Below, in pieces: positions 1-8,826 of a DNA stretch of 64,000 nucleotides. The position numbers and the translations under genes were made by a program. The notes beneath the pieces were generated by a model. The model had not been told where the DNA came from and made no database searches. It saw only the letters and a program-made list of their open reading frames with translations. This stretch comes from Bog-473 sp963741995. Lineage in GTDB: Bacteria > Actinomycetota > Acidimicrobiia > Acidimicrobiales > RAAP-2. The stretch is from assembly GCA_963741995.1 (NCBI GenBank), contig CAVUKI010000010.1:434001-498000 (forward strand), written 5' to 3'. Each line of letters begins with the position of its first letter. Within the stretch, counting starts at the first letter, position 1.

Positions 1-443
1 CCGACCCGTTCGCTCACTGAGCGCGCCAGGCAGTTGGTGGCAACGACGCCGAACCCGACCCCGGGCATGATGGTGACACCGGCCCGACGAGCACGCTGGT
101 CGAGTCCGTAGAGAGCGCGGAACACTTGGAGCTCGTTGCTGATGTCGAGGTAGTGCACACCGACGCTGAGACATGCTTCGGCCAGCGGGACCACCGTGTG
201 AAGGAATGGACCGGCGGCGTTGAGCACCAGTTCCACGTCGGACAGCGCTGCTTGGAGTGCGGCCGCGTCGTCCAAGTTCACGACCCGGTGAGGCAGGCTA
301 AGGCGTGCGGCGAGGGCAGAGACCTCTGGTCCGTTCCGACCGGCGAGGATGGGGCGGTGACCGCGGTCAAGAGCCTGCTGGGCGATCAGGCTGCCCGTGT
401 AGCCAGTGGCGCCGTAGAGCATCCATGAGCGGGACGCCGTCAT
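1..443 (-). CDS. Saccharopine dehydrogenase-family NAD(P)-binding protein, partial (N-terminal 147 residues)
   Basis: The gene reads leftward and runs off the window at position 1. It begins MTASRSWMLYGATGYTGSLI, a Rossmann dinucleotide-binding start (GATGYTG). It continues with the second-strand region RPILAGRN and the NAAGPF and GVHYLDI segments typical of saccharopine-dehydrogenase-like oxidoreductases, a family that includes trans-acting enoyl reductases. The true substrate cannot be told from this part. The ATG overlaps the stop of the upstream hydrolase gene by four bases (ATGA), so the two are probably co-translated. Family membership is read from motifs; the role is unknown. Confidence 0.8.
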   Translation of the reverse strand, partial: MTASRSWMLYGATGYTGSLIAQQALDRGHRPILAGRNGPEVSALAARLSLPHRVVNLDDAAALQAALSDVELVLNAAGPFLHTVVPLAEACLSVGVHYLDISNELQVFRALYGLDQRARRAGVTIMPGVGFGVVATNCLARSVSERV

Positions 444-1411
444 GACTGTTCCCCACTGAGCGCGATCCGTGCCGTTCGGATTTGCATGAGAACGTCCCGG
501 AATTTCTCGGGTTCCTCGAGTTGCGGTGTGTGCGCCGACTTCTCGAACCAGACAAGCTCCTTCTTCGGCGCCTCGACGGTGTCGAAGTACCGTTGGGCTG
601 CTTTGCCTGGGGCGACTCGGTCGAGACGACCTTGGACCATGACGAGCGGCAGGTCCAGGTGAGGCACCGTGTTGGCGAGATCCAGTTCGGCCATCTCCGG
701 CAACAAGGCGGCCTGGGTGGCGGTGATCCTGCGAACGGTTCGAAGCACATCTCCAACCGAGTAGTCCGACGAGCGAACGAGGCTCACCAGCAAGGTCCGC
801 ACCACCGCGCCGTATGACTGGTCATGGGTCACACCACCGAAGTTGGAGGCCCAACGGACCCGGGTGCCGAACCGCTTGGCGTCGAGGTGCGGAGGAGGTC
901 CGATTGCTTCGAGTTGGTGAATCGCCCGCTTGTTGCCGCGTTGGCGAGCGGTGTCGAGCGCGAAGCCGTAAGCGCTGTTGCCGGCCGCGACACCATCGAC
1001 GTCCGGTCCTACCGCCACCAGCGTCTCCACGAGGTCTGGGCGTTGTGCTGCTGCGTGGAGAGCGATCGTTGCGCCGAGTGAGAACCCGGCGACGTACGCC
1101 CTTTTGCCGAATCGGTCGTTAAGGATTTCGAGGAGCGACACCGTGTGACCCACCATGAGGTCTAGGGAGATCCGTGCCTGGGTGTTGGGCGCGCGCAGCG
1201 AGCGACCACAGCCACGCTGATCCCAATAGACGACGGTGAAGTCCTCCTCGAGTCCGAGGGCCCGCTCGAAGCGGCGCACCTCGTTGATCATCGGGAGGCC
1301 GGGGCCCTGTTGGATCAGCAAGAGCACCGGATTGGAAGGATCGGCCCCCCGGATGCGAATCCACTGCGTGGTGCCTCCGAGCTGTACTGCTTCGAGCGTG
1401 TCAGTGTTCAT
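440..1411 (-). CDS. Alpha/beta hydrolase (proline iminopeptidase-like)
   Basis: This 323-residue protein has an alpha/beta hydrolase layout. The oxyanion region QQGPGLP near residue 34 corresponds to the HGGPG of proline iminopeptidases, with the usual His-Gly replaced by Gln-Gln. VYWDQRGCGRS follows near residue 60. The nucleophile elbow is GFSLGA near residue 110, and the catalytic His lies in SAHTPQLEEPEKF near residue 290. GGAG-type Shine-Dalgarno sequence GGAGAAGAAC directly precedes the ATG. It sits between an MMPL exporter gene and a dehydrogenase-like gene on the same strand. The substrate is unknown; peptidase, esterase or lactonase activity are all possible. Confidence 0.85.
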   Translation of the reverse strand: MNTDTLEAVQLGGTTQWIRIRGADPSNPVLLLIQQGPGLPMINEVRRFERALGLEEDFTVVYWDQRGCGRSLRAPNTQARISLDLMVGHTVSLLEILNDRFGKRAYVAGFSLGATIALHAAAQRPDLVETLVAVGPDVDGVAAGNSAYGFALDTARQRGNKRAIHQLEAIGPPPHLDAKRFGTRVRWASNFGGVTHDQSYGAVVRTLLVSLVRSSDYSVGDVLRTVRRITATQAALLPEMAELDLANTVPHLDLPLVMVQGRLDRVAPGKAAQRYFDTVEAPKKELVWFEKSAHTPQLEEPEKFRDVLMQIRTARIALSGEQS

Positions 1412-1449
1412 GTTCTTCTCCAGACCTGGAAGTGCGTTGTGGTCGGCGG

Positions 1450-1467
1450 CGTCAGCTATGGCTGACG
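1450..1467. promoter_or_regulatory. Short inverted repeat between exporter and hydrolase genes
   Basis: CGTCAGC and GCTGACG form 7-bp perfect arms around the loop TATG, in the 83-base gap between the MMPL gene stop and the hydrolase start. There is no T-run, so it is either a weak terminator or attenuator or a protein-binding site. The function is inferred from position only. Confidence 0.3.
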
Positions 1468-1494
1468 AGGGTCAGGGTGCTGCAGGCGTGAGCG

Positions 1495-3711
1495 CTACTT
1501 GACTGGCGCAAGGTCGGCGCTGTGCACGAGTTCCGGCGCGAGCGGCACCTCGGGCAGGGCTCGCACGAGGGGCGTTCCCTTGGTCGGGTGTGGTGACCAC
1601 GGCGACCACCACGCGGTGCGACCGAGAAGCTTCATCGTCGCCGGCACCAACACGGCCCTGACCAGGGTCGCATCGAGAAGCACGGCGAATGCCACGCCCA
1701 GGCCCAGTTCCTTGACGAAGACAAGCCGGGACAAGACGAGAGCGCCCAGGGCCAGCGCCAGACACAGTGCGGCGGCACTGACGATCCCTCCGGTGCGGTC
1801 CAGCCCGAGGGCGACGGCCTGGTCCGGGGAGGCCCCCGCGTCATGCTCCTCCTTCATTCGCCCGAGCAGAAACACGCCGTAGTCGGTCGAGAGTCCGAAC
1901 ACCACCGCCAGGATGATGATCAGTGACGTCGACTGCAGCGCACCAGGACCGCTGAACCCCAGCAGGTTCCGTAGGTGGCCCCACTCGAAGACCCACACGA
2001 GCATGCCGAAGGTGGCACCAATAGTCAGAATGTTCATCACCACCGCCATCAGTGGCAGGACCACTGAGCGTGTCATGGCGAAGAGCATCACGAGCGCGAT
2101 CAGAATGATCAGTCCCAGGACGACTGGGAGGTGCGATTTCAGGCTGCTCTGCAGGCTCAAGAAGGAAGCGGTCTGTCCGACGACCGTGATCTGTCCCGGA
2201 TTGTGCAGTGTCTGAAGGTCGTTCACTGCCTGCTGCGCGGCAGGCGAGAGAGGCGCAGCGGTCAGGACCACGTCGGACTCCCACAGCGAGCCTCCAAGAT
2301 GCTGGAACGTCGAGACAGCCTTCACCCCGGGGACCCGGGTCGCCTCGGCGGCAACAGACGCCAACTCGCTCGGTGTCGCTCGGGCGGCGTCGACCACCAG
2401 GCCGGCGGGCGCCTCGGAGAAGGCGGCGAACTTGCTCTGGACGAGTTCGTAGGCGGTACCGGCCGAGCTGCTTGCCGGAAGGCTGCTCGCATCGGCCCCG
2501 GTGAAGGCGACATGGAGGAACGGGGCGGCAAGGACGACGAGGACCAGGAGCGCGGACAGGGCCCAGAGCGCGGGCCTGCGCATCACGACGGTCGCCACCC
2601 GGTACCAACGTCCTGTCGCCTGCCCGTCATCGCCGGCGGTGTGGCCGTGGCGGACGGTCGAGGATTTCGCCGCAATGCGATCGCCGTGAAGTCTCAGGAG
2701 CGATGGCAGGACGAACAGGGCAAAGATCCCCGCGGACAAGACGACGACGGCACCGGCGATCCCCATCGAATACACGAAACGCTCGGGGAAGATGGCGAGC
2801 GTGGCCATGGCGGCGGCGATGGTGAGCGAACTGAAGAGCACGGTGCGGCCTGCGGTCTTCTTCACAGTGAGCAGTGCTGCGTCAATTGAGCCTTGCCGAC
2901 TGAACTCCTCTCGAAAGCGCGAGACGATCAGAAGGCTGAAGTCGACCGACAGCCCCAGACCCAGGGCGATCACCAGATTGAGGGCGAAGACCGACAGTGG
3001 GAGAGTCATCGTGATCAAACCCATGACGCCCAGCGTGACGGCAATGGCGAACACGGCACCGACGATGGGCATGGCGGCCGCTCGGATGCCGCGGAAGACG
3101 AAGAACAGCAGCAGGAGCAAGAATGGCAAGGCGAGGACCTCAGCCCGACCCAGGTCCTGAGAGGACACCGCAGCGATCTGCACGGCGGCGGCGGTGGGCC
3201 CCCCGAGCCAGGTATTGCCCTTGAGTCCAGGCTCGGTCGCGAGTGCGCGCTGGAGCGCTGTGACGGCCTGCTTCTCTTGCACGTTGCCAACGGTGGCGAC
3301 GACGACCGTGAGTTTCCCGTTGCCCGAGATCATGGTCGAGTCCCCGGTGTTGGCGTAGTCGTAGACGCCTTTCACTTCGGGGCGCTCCCGCAGAAGGGCC
3401 ACCACGGTTCCGACTCTCGAGGGGAGAGGCGAGCTGGCACCGATCGCGGCCGCCGTGCGTACCACGACCTCGTAGCCTTCTTCTGGGTTGACGCCGGTGG
3501 CGCGCTGGATCTGGTGTTGCGCCAGGACCACGGCCGAGCCCGGGGCGTCGTAGTCGCTCAGCGACGAGGTGAGGTGTGACGACGCGATCCCACCCGCTGC
3601 CAAACCGACGATGGTGGCGACCCCGGCGGCCCACAGCACCACGCGCGCTCGCCGTCTTCCGACGGGAGACTGGGAAACTCCGCTGTTCGTGTGATCAGTT
3701 CTGAACGTCAT
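1495..3711 (-). CDS. MMPL/RND-family membrane transporter
   Basis: The 738-residue protein has the two-fold MMPL (RND superfamily) arrangement. There is an N-terminal membrane helix (about residues 25-45), a periplasmic loop, then a block of helices from about 195 to 345. A second large loop (about 400-510) and a second helix block from about 525 to 700 follow. The proton-relay acidic residues sit in GLGLSVDFSLLIVSRF (first half) and FGLSTDYGVFLLGRM (second half), matching the conserved Asp-Tyr/Phe pairs of the family. Such proteins export lipids, hydrophobic metabolites or drugs. The start overlaps the 3' end of the small gene upstream by 17 bases, so they are probably co-translated. The cargo is unknown. 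Confidence 0.93.
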   Translation of the reverse strand: MTFRTDHTNSGVSQSPVGRRRARVVLWAAGVATIVGLAAGGIASSHLTSSLSDYDAPGSAVVLAQHQIQRATGVNPEEGYEVVVRTAAAIGASSPLPSRVGTVVALLRERPEVKGVYDYANTGDSTMISGNGKLTVVVATVGNVQEKQAVTALQRALATEPGLKGNTWLGGPTAAAVQIAAVSSQDLGRAEVLALPFLLLLLFFVFRGIRAAAMPIVGAVFAIAVTLGVMGLITMTLPLSVFALNLVIALGLGLSVDFSLLIVSRFREEFSRQGSIDAALLTVKKTAGRTVLFSSLTIAAAMATLAIFPERFVYSMGIAGAVVVLSAGIFALFVLPSLLRLHGDRIAAKSSTVRHGHTAGDDGQATGRWYRVATVVMRRPALWALSALLVLVVLAAPFLHVAFTGADASSLPASSSAGTAYELVQSKFAAFSEAPAGLVVDAARATPSELASVAAEATRVPGVKAVSTFQHLGGSLWESDVVLTAAPLSPAAQQAVNDLQTLHNPGQITVVGQTASFLSLQSSLKSHLPVVLGLIILIALVMLFAMTRSVVLPLMAVVMNILTIGATFGMLVWVFEWGHLRNLLGFSGPGALQSTSLIIILAVVFGLSTDYGVFLLGRMKEEHDAGASPDQAVALGLDRTGGIVSAAALCLALALGALVLSRLVFVKELGLGVAFAVLLDATLVRAVLVPATMKLLGRTAWWSPWSPHPTKGTPLVRALPEVPLAPELVHSADLAPVK

Positions 3712-3922
3712 GACTCGGTCCTTCCTTCGCAGGGTTGTGAGCAGCGCTTTCGACCGCAGTCAGCGTCTCTTCGATGGCTTTGAGCAGTTCGAGCACACCG
3801 GAGAAGGGCGTCCCGGAGTCGTCGACGTCTGTGCGCAGCCGTCCCTCGAGTCGTCCTTCGGGGGCTGGGTGGAGTTCCAGAAGGAGGCGCACGACGGGCC
3901 TCTGGGTTGCTGATGCGACCAT
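3695..3922 (-). CDS. Small hypothetical protein translationally coupled to the MMPL gene
   Basis: This 75-residue protein begins MVASATQRPVVRLLLELHPA and contains LEGRLRTDVDDSGTPFSGVL followed by a helical ELLKAIEETLTAVE. The pattern (beta strands, a PFSGxLELL motif, then a helix) resembles small actinobacterial proteins of unknown function; that resemblance is from memory. A GAGAG precedes the ATG. Its stop lies inside the start of the exporter gene, which supports a real coupled gene. No membrane segment or signal peptide is visible. It could be an accessory or regulatory partner of the exporter. Confidence 0.6.
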   Translation of the reverse strand: MVASATQRPVVRLLLELHPAPEGRLEGRLRTDVDDSGTPFSGVLELLKAIEETLTAVESAAHNPAKEGPSHDVQN

Positions 3923-3947
3923 GGCTCTCAGCTAACGCCTGAACAGG

Positions 3948-3987
3948 AGGTTTGTCCCCAGGGCCGGACCCTAGGTTTGACCCCAGG
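3948..3987. promoter_or_regulatory. Pair of 15-bp direct repeats upstream of the exporter unit
   Basis: AGGTTTGTCCCCAGG (3948-3962) and AGGTTTGACCCCAGG (3973-3987) differ at one base and repeat with a 25-bp period. They lie 26-65 bases upstream of the small gene that leads the exporter unit, and just downstream of the LuxR-type regulator gene. Direct repeats at a promoter are a typical regulator-binding arrangement. Binding by the neighbouring LAL regulator is an inference. Confidence 0.5.
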
Positions 3988-4086
3988 TTTTGCGACCGAG
4001 CCGAAAAAGGACTGAATCGAAGCGGCTGTGTGATCAGCCCGCGGACCCGGTATTCCAGGCCGATTCCGCTAGTGAAGCCGAGTCCG

Positions 4087-6828
4087 CTAGTGAATCAGTG
4101 CGCTGAGCTCTCGGCGGGAGCTGATGTCGAGCTTGATGAAGCTGTTCCGGAGGTGGTACTCGACCGTCTTGACCGAGACGTAGAGCTCCGCTGCCACCTC
4201 CCGGTTGGTCAGTCCCGTCGCCACCAGGCGAGCGACAGCCAGCTCGGCGCGGCTGAGCCCGAGAAGGACGGCAGGACTCGCCTCCGCCGCTGTCACCTCC
4301 AGGGTGGCCAGTTCGGCGGCGCAGGCCTGGACATAGGGGTCGGCACCCAGGTCCGAAAAGATCTTGTGGGCTCGCTCGAGCTGGAGGACCGCCCCTGGTC
4401 TGTCCTCGATCCCGCGGAGGCGCCGTCCGTCGTCAAGTCCGACGAGAGCTCGTTCGAAGGGCATCGGTACGGCGGATGCAAGTGAGTGCGCCTGCCCGAA
4501 CATCTCCTTCGCCCGCGCCAGATCTCCGGTCGCCACCGCCAAGTTCCCTCGACAACGAGCGAGGGCAAGCGCTGCCGAGGGCAACCCACCCTGAGGGATT
4601 GCTCCTTCGAACTCATCGAGAGCGGTCTTGGCTTCGCCGAGCTGATCCAACTTGATGAGCGCGTCTACCTCGAGCGCTCTCCAGTTGAACATTCCGGGCA
4701 GTCCCCCAATCCCGAGCATTCCGGGGGCACGTACCGGTTCGGTGGCAGCCAGCACGCCGGCGGGCTCATCACGTGCAGAGGCCAGAGAGGCAGCTGCCAT
4801 CGCAGCATTGGCGACAGCGAGTGCCAGCGGGAACCGCTGGGCTGCGTCTTGGGCGGCCCTGACGTGCGCCTGGGCGCTCGACCACTGACCCTGGAGTGAG
4901 AGGACTTGCGCGGCACGTGCGTGTGCCCGGGCCAGATCCATCGGGCGGTCGGCATCTTGTGCGAGCGACGTCGCCAGCTGCGCATAGGTATTGGCGGCGT
5001 CCCAGTCGCCGTGGCGGAAATGCGCGTCGCTCAGGTGCGTCAGGCAATGGACCGGATAGGACGCAGCTAGGCCGGTACGTATTCGGGCCGCCGCAACGCC
5101 AAGGTCCGCGATGCCCCCGGCAAGATCGTCGCCGTAGACGCTCAGCATTCCGCGCATGATCAGGGGGTCGGCCTCGGACACTGGCACTTCGTTCCCTGAA
5201 TCAGGAAGAAAGTCGAGGACGTCAAGGCCCTCGGTGCTTCGACCGGCCGCGGCGAAGGCATAGGCCTGAGCCACCTGGGCCATTTTCCGCAGCGGCGATC
5301 CCGCGACGGTCCCGTCCACCGCGCGCTCGGCCCACTCGAGTGCCTGGTCGGGACGCCCAGACAGCACCATCCAGTTGGCCAGCGATGTCGCAGCCCGCGC
5401 CCCTATGTCCCGCTCCGAATCCGGATCGTGGTCTTCCCATGCCGTGAGGAGGCGGTCCTCGGCGCTCGGCAGCCCTGCGTAAACGCCAAGGAGCCCAGTC
5501 AACGCTGCACGCCGCGCACTGTCGCTTTGGCAGAGGGCAAGGACCCTTGCAGCGGCAGTCGCATCCGCGGCATTGAGCTGGCTGACTGCTGCGTCGAGCA
5601 GCCGACGTTCTCGATCCTCCGTCACCGACGACAGAAGCGCTGCCTTCTCGAACGCCCAGGCCGAGGTCCCCAATTCACCCAAGGTGAGGCTCTGCACAGC
5701 GAATTCCTCGAGCCCGCCCGCAAGCGCGTCGTCTGGCCCGGCGCACGCCGCTATTCGGTGTACGAGACGAGCCTGTCCCGCCACAGCCTCGGCCGCGCTC
5801 GCGTGCAGCATCTGGCGACACGTTGGACTGAGGTCCGTATAGATAGCCGCCCGATAGAGCGGATGGGTGAAAGACAGCTCCGAGGCGATGACCCGCTCAG
5901 TCATCAGCCCGGACGCAACGGCCTCATCGACGGCCTCGGATGCGTTGGCGAGCAGTGCAACCGTCGCGATCATCGACACGGGGGCGTGTTGTCCGAGCAC
6001 CGCTGCTGCCGCCAGAAAGGCTTGCGTGGAGTCCGGCAACTTGGCCACCTGGGCGAGAATGACGGCGGACAGATTCCGGGGAGCCGGCAGTCCTCCCTCC
6101 TCTCCGTTCAAAACGCCAACACCGATTTCACCGAGTAGCGCCCGGCAGTAGAGGGCATTGCCCTCGGTATGCACAACTAACCGTGAGGCGCCTCTCTGCG
6201 TAAGTGACCCGAGCCCGAGGGCGCCGGTCATCTCCATCAGATCGCTGGAATTGAGTCCGCCAAGTCGGATCTGGGTCACCCGGGAATCGCCACCGAGGAA
6301 CCGGGTCCAGCCAGGATCGGCAGACCCGCCGACCCGGGCGGAAATGACGGTCAGGACCCTGTCGGCCCGGAGACGCCGCAGGGCGAACAGCACGGAGCGA
6401 GAGGACGGTCGGTCAACCCATTGCAGATCGTCGATTGCGAGGACGACGACCTGACCCCCGGCCTGGAGTCGGTCGAGCAGTTCGAGAAGCGTGACCCCAA
6501 CAGCCATCGGGTCGGCTCCTGGCTCGGTTGACGCTCCTGCCTCCATCTGGTCGACGACTCCGTACGAAAGGAGCACCTCCTCCTCGTCGCCGCCAGCCTG
6601 GACTATGACCGCATTGGCGAGAGAGCCGAGAAACTGAGAGACCAGGGTCGACTTACCTGAGCCAGCCTCACCCTCCAGGTGCACGACCTGCGGATAGCCC
6701 ATCTCGGCTGCCGCAAACCGTTGGGAGAGGATGCCTAATTCGTCCCGCCGGCCGACAAAGCCCGCGGAGGGCATCAGTAGCCGCCCTGCGCCGATGCTGG
6801 TTGGGACGGGGTCTCCAACAGTTGCCAT
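4087..6828 (-). CDS. LuxR-family ATP-binding transcriptional regulator (LAL type)
   Basis: This is a large 913-residue regulator. The N-terminal AAA ATPase domain carries FVGRRDELGILSQRF, Walker A GEAGSGKST (about residues 52-60) and Walker B VVVLAIDDLQWVD (about 128-140). A long helical, TPR-like middle follows (about 350-840). The C-terminal LuxR/GerE helix-turn-helix is at about 850-910, with GLTNREVAAELYVSVKTVEY. LAL proteins are ATP-dependent activators that often control adjacent operons. It lies upstream of, and on the same strand as, the small gene and MMPL exporter. No Shine-Dalgarno is clear at this ATG; a second ATG 18 codons in (at 6774) is possible. Confidence 0.9.
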   Translation of the reverse strand: MATVGDPVPTSIGAGRLLMPSAGFVGRRDELGILSQRFAAAEMGYPQVVHLEGEAGSGKSTLVSQFLGSLANAVIVQAGGDEEEVLLSYGVVDQMEAGASTEPGADPMAVGVTLLELLDRLQAGGQVVVLAIDDLQWVDRPSSRSVLFALRRLRADRVLTVISARVGGSADPGWTRFLGGDSRVTQIRLGGLNSSDLMEMTGALGLGSLTQRGASRLVVHTEGNALYCRALLGEIGVGVLNGEEGGLPAPRNLSAVILAQVAKLPDSTQAFLAAAAVLGQHAPVSMIATVALLANASEAVDEAVASGLMTERVIASELSFTHPLYRAAIYTDLSPTCRQMLHASAAEAVAGQARLVHRIAACAGPDDALAGGLEEFAVQSLTLGELGTSAWAFEKAALLSSVTEDRERRLLDAAVSQLNAADATAAARVLALCQSDSARRAALTGLLGVYAGLPSAEDRLLTAWEDHDPDSERDIGARAATSLANWMVLSGRPDQALEWAERAVDGTVAGSPLRKMAQVAQAYAFAAAGRSTEGLDVLDFLPDSGNEVPVSEADPLIMRGMLSVYGDDLAGGIADLGVAAARIRTGLAASYPVHCLTHLSDAHFRHGDWDAANTYAQLATSLAQDADRPMDLARAHARAAQVLSLQGQWSSAQAHVRAAQDAAQRFPLALAVANAAMAAASLASARDEPAGVLAATEPVRAPGMLGIGGLPGMFNWRALEVDALIKLDQLGEAKTALDEFEGAIPQGGLPSAALALARCRGNLAVATGDLARAKEMFGQAHSLASAVPMPFERALVGLDDGRRLRGIEDRPGAVLQLERAHKIFSDLGADPYVQACAAELATLEVTAAEASPAVLLGLSRAELAVARLVATGLTNREVAAELYVSVKTVEYHLRNSFIKLDISSRRELSALIH

Positions 6829-7094
6829 CTGCGGTTGGCCGGCCCCCCGAGGCCAACGGGCCTCGCATACATCACAGCAGGCTACGCCTGGAACGAGATC
6901 AGGGGCAGTCCTCCGCCCAGCCGGAGGATCACCGGCGCCTCACTCACCGGAAACTTGAGCGTTTCTCGTCGAGTCGCGAGCCCCCAGAACAGTCCGCTAA
7001 ATCGATACACACACTTGCACTGGCAGTGCCCAGGGCTTCCGAGGTGGTCCGACAATGCGAGCGAGCAATCAAAGGACGCGGAAATGCGGCAGGT

Positions 7095-7117
7095 AGGCCG
7101 GCCGATCCGGCCGGCCT
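7095..7117. repeat. GC-rich inverted repeat
   Basis: Arms AGGCCGGCCG (7095-7104) and CGGCCGGCCT (7108-7117) are perfect complements around the loop ATC. No T-run follows on either strand. It may act as a hairpin in RNA or as a protein-binding site. Confidence 0.5.
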
Positions 7118-7159
7118 GGTCCATTGTGTCCACTGCATCCCTCCGGGCCGTCAAGGCAC

Positions 7160-7179
7160 GGCGCCGACATGTCGGCGCC
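7160..7179. repeat. 20-bp perfect palindrome
   Basis: GGCGCCGACATGTCGGCGCC reads identically on both strands. It lies 42 bases from the end of the GC-rich hairpin and about 85 bases from the TGTGGAC iterons. A perfect 20-bp palindrome in non-coding DNA suggests a dimeric protein-binding site. Confidence 0.5.
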
Positions 7180-7263
7180 TCGGCTCCGCCGGCCTGGACT
7201 GCCCTGGCGCGAAGCGGGTTGGGCCTCGGACTGCTCACGCGGTGTCAAGGTTCTGACCTGGGC

Positions 7264-7294
7264 TGTGGACATCGTTGTGGACACTTCTGTGGAC
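7264..7294. repeat. Three TGTGGAC iterons at 12-bp spacing
   Basis: TGTGGAC starts at 7264, 7276 and 7288, exactly 12 bp apart. The units resemble the complement of actinobacterial DnaA boxes (TTGTCCACA). Iterons beside an HTH gene suggest an origin or control region of an integrated plasmid. No replication gene is seen next to them. Confidence 0.5.
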
Positions 7295-7340
7295 GGCCCA
7301 CCACGATGGAGCTGTGCATCGAGAGTGGTCACCGCAACGG

Positions 7341-7571
7341 TTACTCAGGCTGAGGCTCCGACATCGATTCGACTAGGGCCATCAGTGCGACCTTTGGCAC
7401 GAGGCGCCGGCGACCGAGCCGGATGACCGGGAGGTCGCCGCGGGCAACGAGCTCGTAGGCGAATGCTCTGGAGATATCGAGGAGCCGGGCGGCCTCGGCC
7501 ACGGAGTAGACGAGCCGAGATCGCTTGAGCCGGCTCCAGGATAGTTCTGGCCGTGGCCATTCGCGCCCCAA
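7341..7571 (-). CDS. Excisionase-like helix-turn-helix protein
   Basis: The 76-residue frame carries a MerR/Xis-like HTH: LVYSVAEAARLLDISRAFAY, then ELVARGDLPVIRLGRRRLVP. This is the layout of excisionase-family DNA-binding proteins of plasmids and integrative elements. The only in-frame start is a TTG at 7571 without a clear ribosome site. A strong AAGGAGG followed by ATG at 7645 lies upstream in a different frame, so the gene may have suffered a frameshift or start at the TTG. It lies next to iterons and palindromes, in keeping with mobile-element control. Confidence 0.65.
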   Translation of the reverse strand: MGREWPRPELSWSRLKRSRLVYSVAEAARLLDISRAFAYELVARGDLPVIRLGRRRLVPKVALMALVESMSEPQPE

Positions 7572-8253
7572 GGATCTTGACCGGTCCCAACGTCTGCTCC
7601 GTGGACCTTGTCCGAACTCGACGCACTGTGCTCGCTGGCATTCATGACGGCCTCCTTCGATCGGGGACGAATCTCGCCCTCTACCTCTAAGAGCCGGTGA
7701 GAATGCCCAGACCGAACAACATGGAGGTCACAGGACACGAAACCGCTCGAATCGATCTGCTGTCACACCGGTGTAAGCGCGTGCCCTGGCATCGATAAGG
7801 GTGAGAACGCGGGAGCCGAACGCGAAGTCACCGCGCCAGTGAGGTGAACGAACCAGAGGTCAGTAATGAGCAACAGAGTCGCGTAGCGAGCACTGACGAT
7901 GTGCAAATCAAGGTTGCCATTTGCCCTGATCAGACCCCAGATGTCCGCGTCCTTCGGTACTGATTCAAGCGCCCTTCCCCTCGGACGGCGGCTGCGCCGC
8001 CGCCTCGGCCGGGCGGTCGGGGCCTTCGGCCCCTTCAATCGGCGCGGCGCAGTGGACGCAACGCTCGGGGATCCCGGTGCCGGCTCTTGTTCACGCAGGG
8101 ATCGGACAACGTCTCTCAAATGAGAAGTCACGGGACCGGCGCAACGCGAACGACATCGGACAGGTTGATCACGGCGTGGATGAGGTCGCATGCTGCTTCC
8201 AGCGGACATAGAGTCAGGATGCAATTGACCTACTGACCGAGAGGACCTTTCGG
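7572..8253. other. Long non-coding or decayed stretch
   Basis: Nothing recognisable is encoded in these 682 bases. A minus-strand open frame of 153 codons (7763-8224) has no known motif and an Arg/Pro-rich composition typical of chance frames. The stretch includes a ribosome-site-plus-ATG (AAGGAGG, ATG at 7645) upstream of the HTH gene, and hairpins around 7987-8003 and 8019-8033 (GGGGC-CTTCG-GCCCC). It may be remnant mobile-element DNA. Confidence 0.4.
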
Positions 8254-8796
8254 GTGCCAGAACCGACGGCTGACACGCAACGACCTGGCTTGCGGGTGGG
8301 CTCGACCAGTGAGTTCAGCCTGTTTTTTCGAGTCAGGTCGGGTCATGCCGACGATCTCCGTCGGGCCCTGCGGGACCTGAACGATGCTGACGGCTACAGA
8401 CCGGGAGACTACGACTTGCCGGTGGCCAGCATCCATGAGGCCAGGTTTGTCATGTTTGACCAAGACACTCGCCTGCTGTTCGCAACCAGTTTCGACGGAA
8501 GTTGGGACGCTTACATGGACGATTTTGCCTCCAAGCCTCTGTCGTTATTCGATGCGGTATTCCGTCACGTGGAGGGATATGACGGAGCCCCCGACGTCGC
8601 AACCTTGAAGATCTTCATTCTCGGGGCCCAGGTCACGGCGGCCGCCTATGCCCGGAACTACCCGGGCACCGTGAAGGAGATCCGCAAGGCTGAACGGAGC
8701 GACAAGGCGTTTCAGCAGGTGCTCGATGATCCCAATGCTGCTGAAGCGTTGCAGCATCCCGCCTTGAAGCCGTTGCTGGACGAGGCCGCGGGCTGA
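8254..8796 (+). CDS. Ferredoxin-fold-like protein of a peroxidase cluster, function unknown
   Basis: This 180-residue protein starts at a GTG and contains EFSLFFRVRSGHADDLRRAL near residue 21, then IHEARFVMFDQDTRLLFATS and FDGSWDAYMDDF near residues 60-90. The alternating strand-helix pattern with ARFV..D..LLFAT.FDG resembles ferredoxin-like half-domains related to Dyp-peroxidase or dimeric barrel proteins; this is a pattern judgement, not a database hit. No heme ligand is evident. It is followed after 30 bases by a DUF4331 gene and then a Dyp-type peroxidase, so a shared redox role is likely. Confidence 0.65.
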   Translation: MPEPTADTQRPGLRVGSTSEFSLFFRVRSGHADDLRRALRDLNDADGYRPGDYDLPVASIHEARFVMFDQDTRLLFATSFDGSWDAYMDDFASKPLSLFDAVFRHVEGYDGAPDVATLKIFILGAQVTAAAYARNYPGTVKEIRKAERSDKAFQQVLDDPNAAEALQHPALKPLLDEAAG

Positions 8797-8826
8797 GGCC
8801 CAGCGGTCGGTCAGGAGCGCGCGTAG

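Larger units (their letters stand above)
6829..7340. other. Gene-poor region with palindromes and iterons
   Basis: I see no convincing coding sequence in these 512 bases; the open frames have no recognisable motif. The region holds the upstream side of the LAL regulator gene, a GC-rich hairpin (7095-7117), a 20-bp perfect palindrome (7160-7179) and three TGTGGAC iterons (7264-7294). Those are listed separately. The layout resembles a replication or excision control region of an integrated element, which is an inference. Confidence 0.5.

Noticed and set aside
7763..8224. 153-codon minus-strand frame in the gene-poor region
   Set aside because: Arg/Pro-rich with no family motif or ribosome site. 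Treated as a chance frame.
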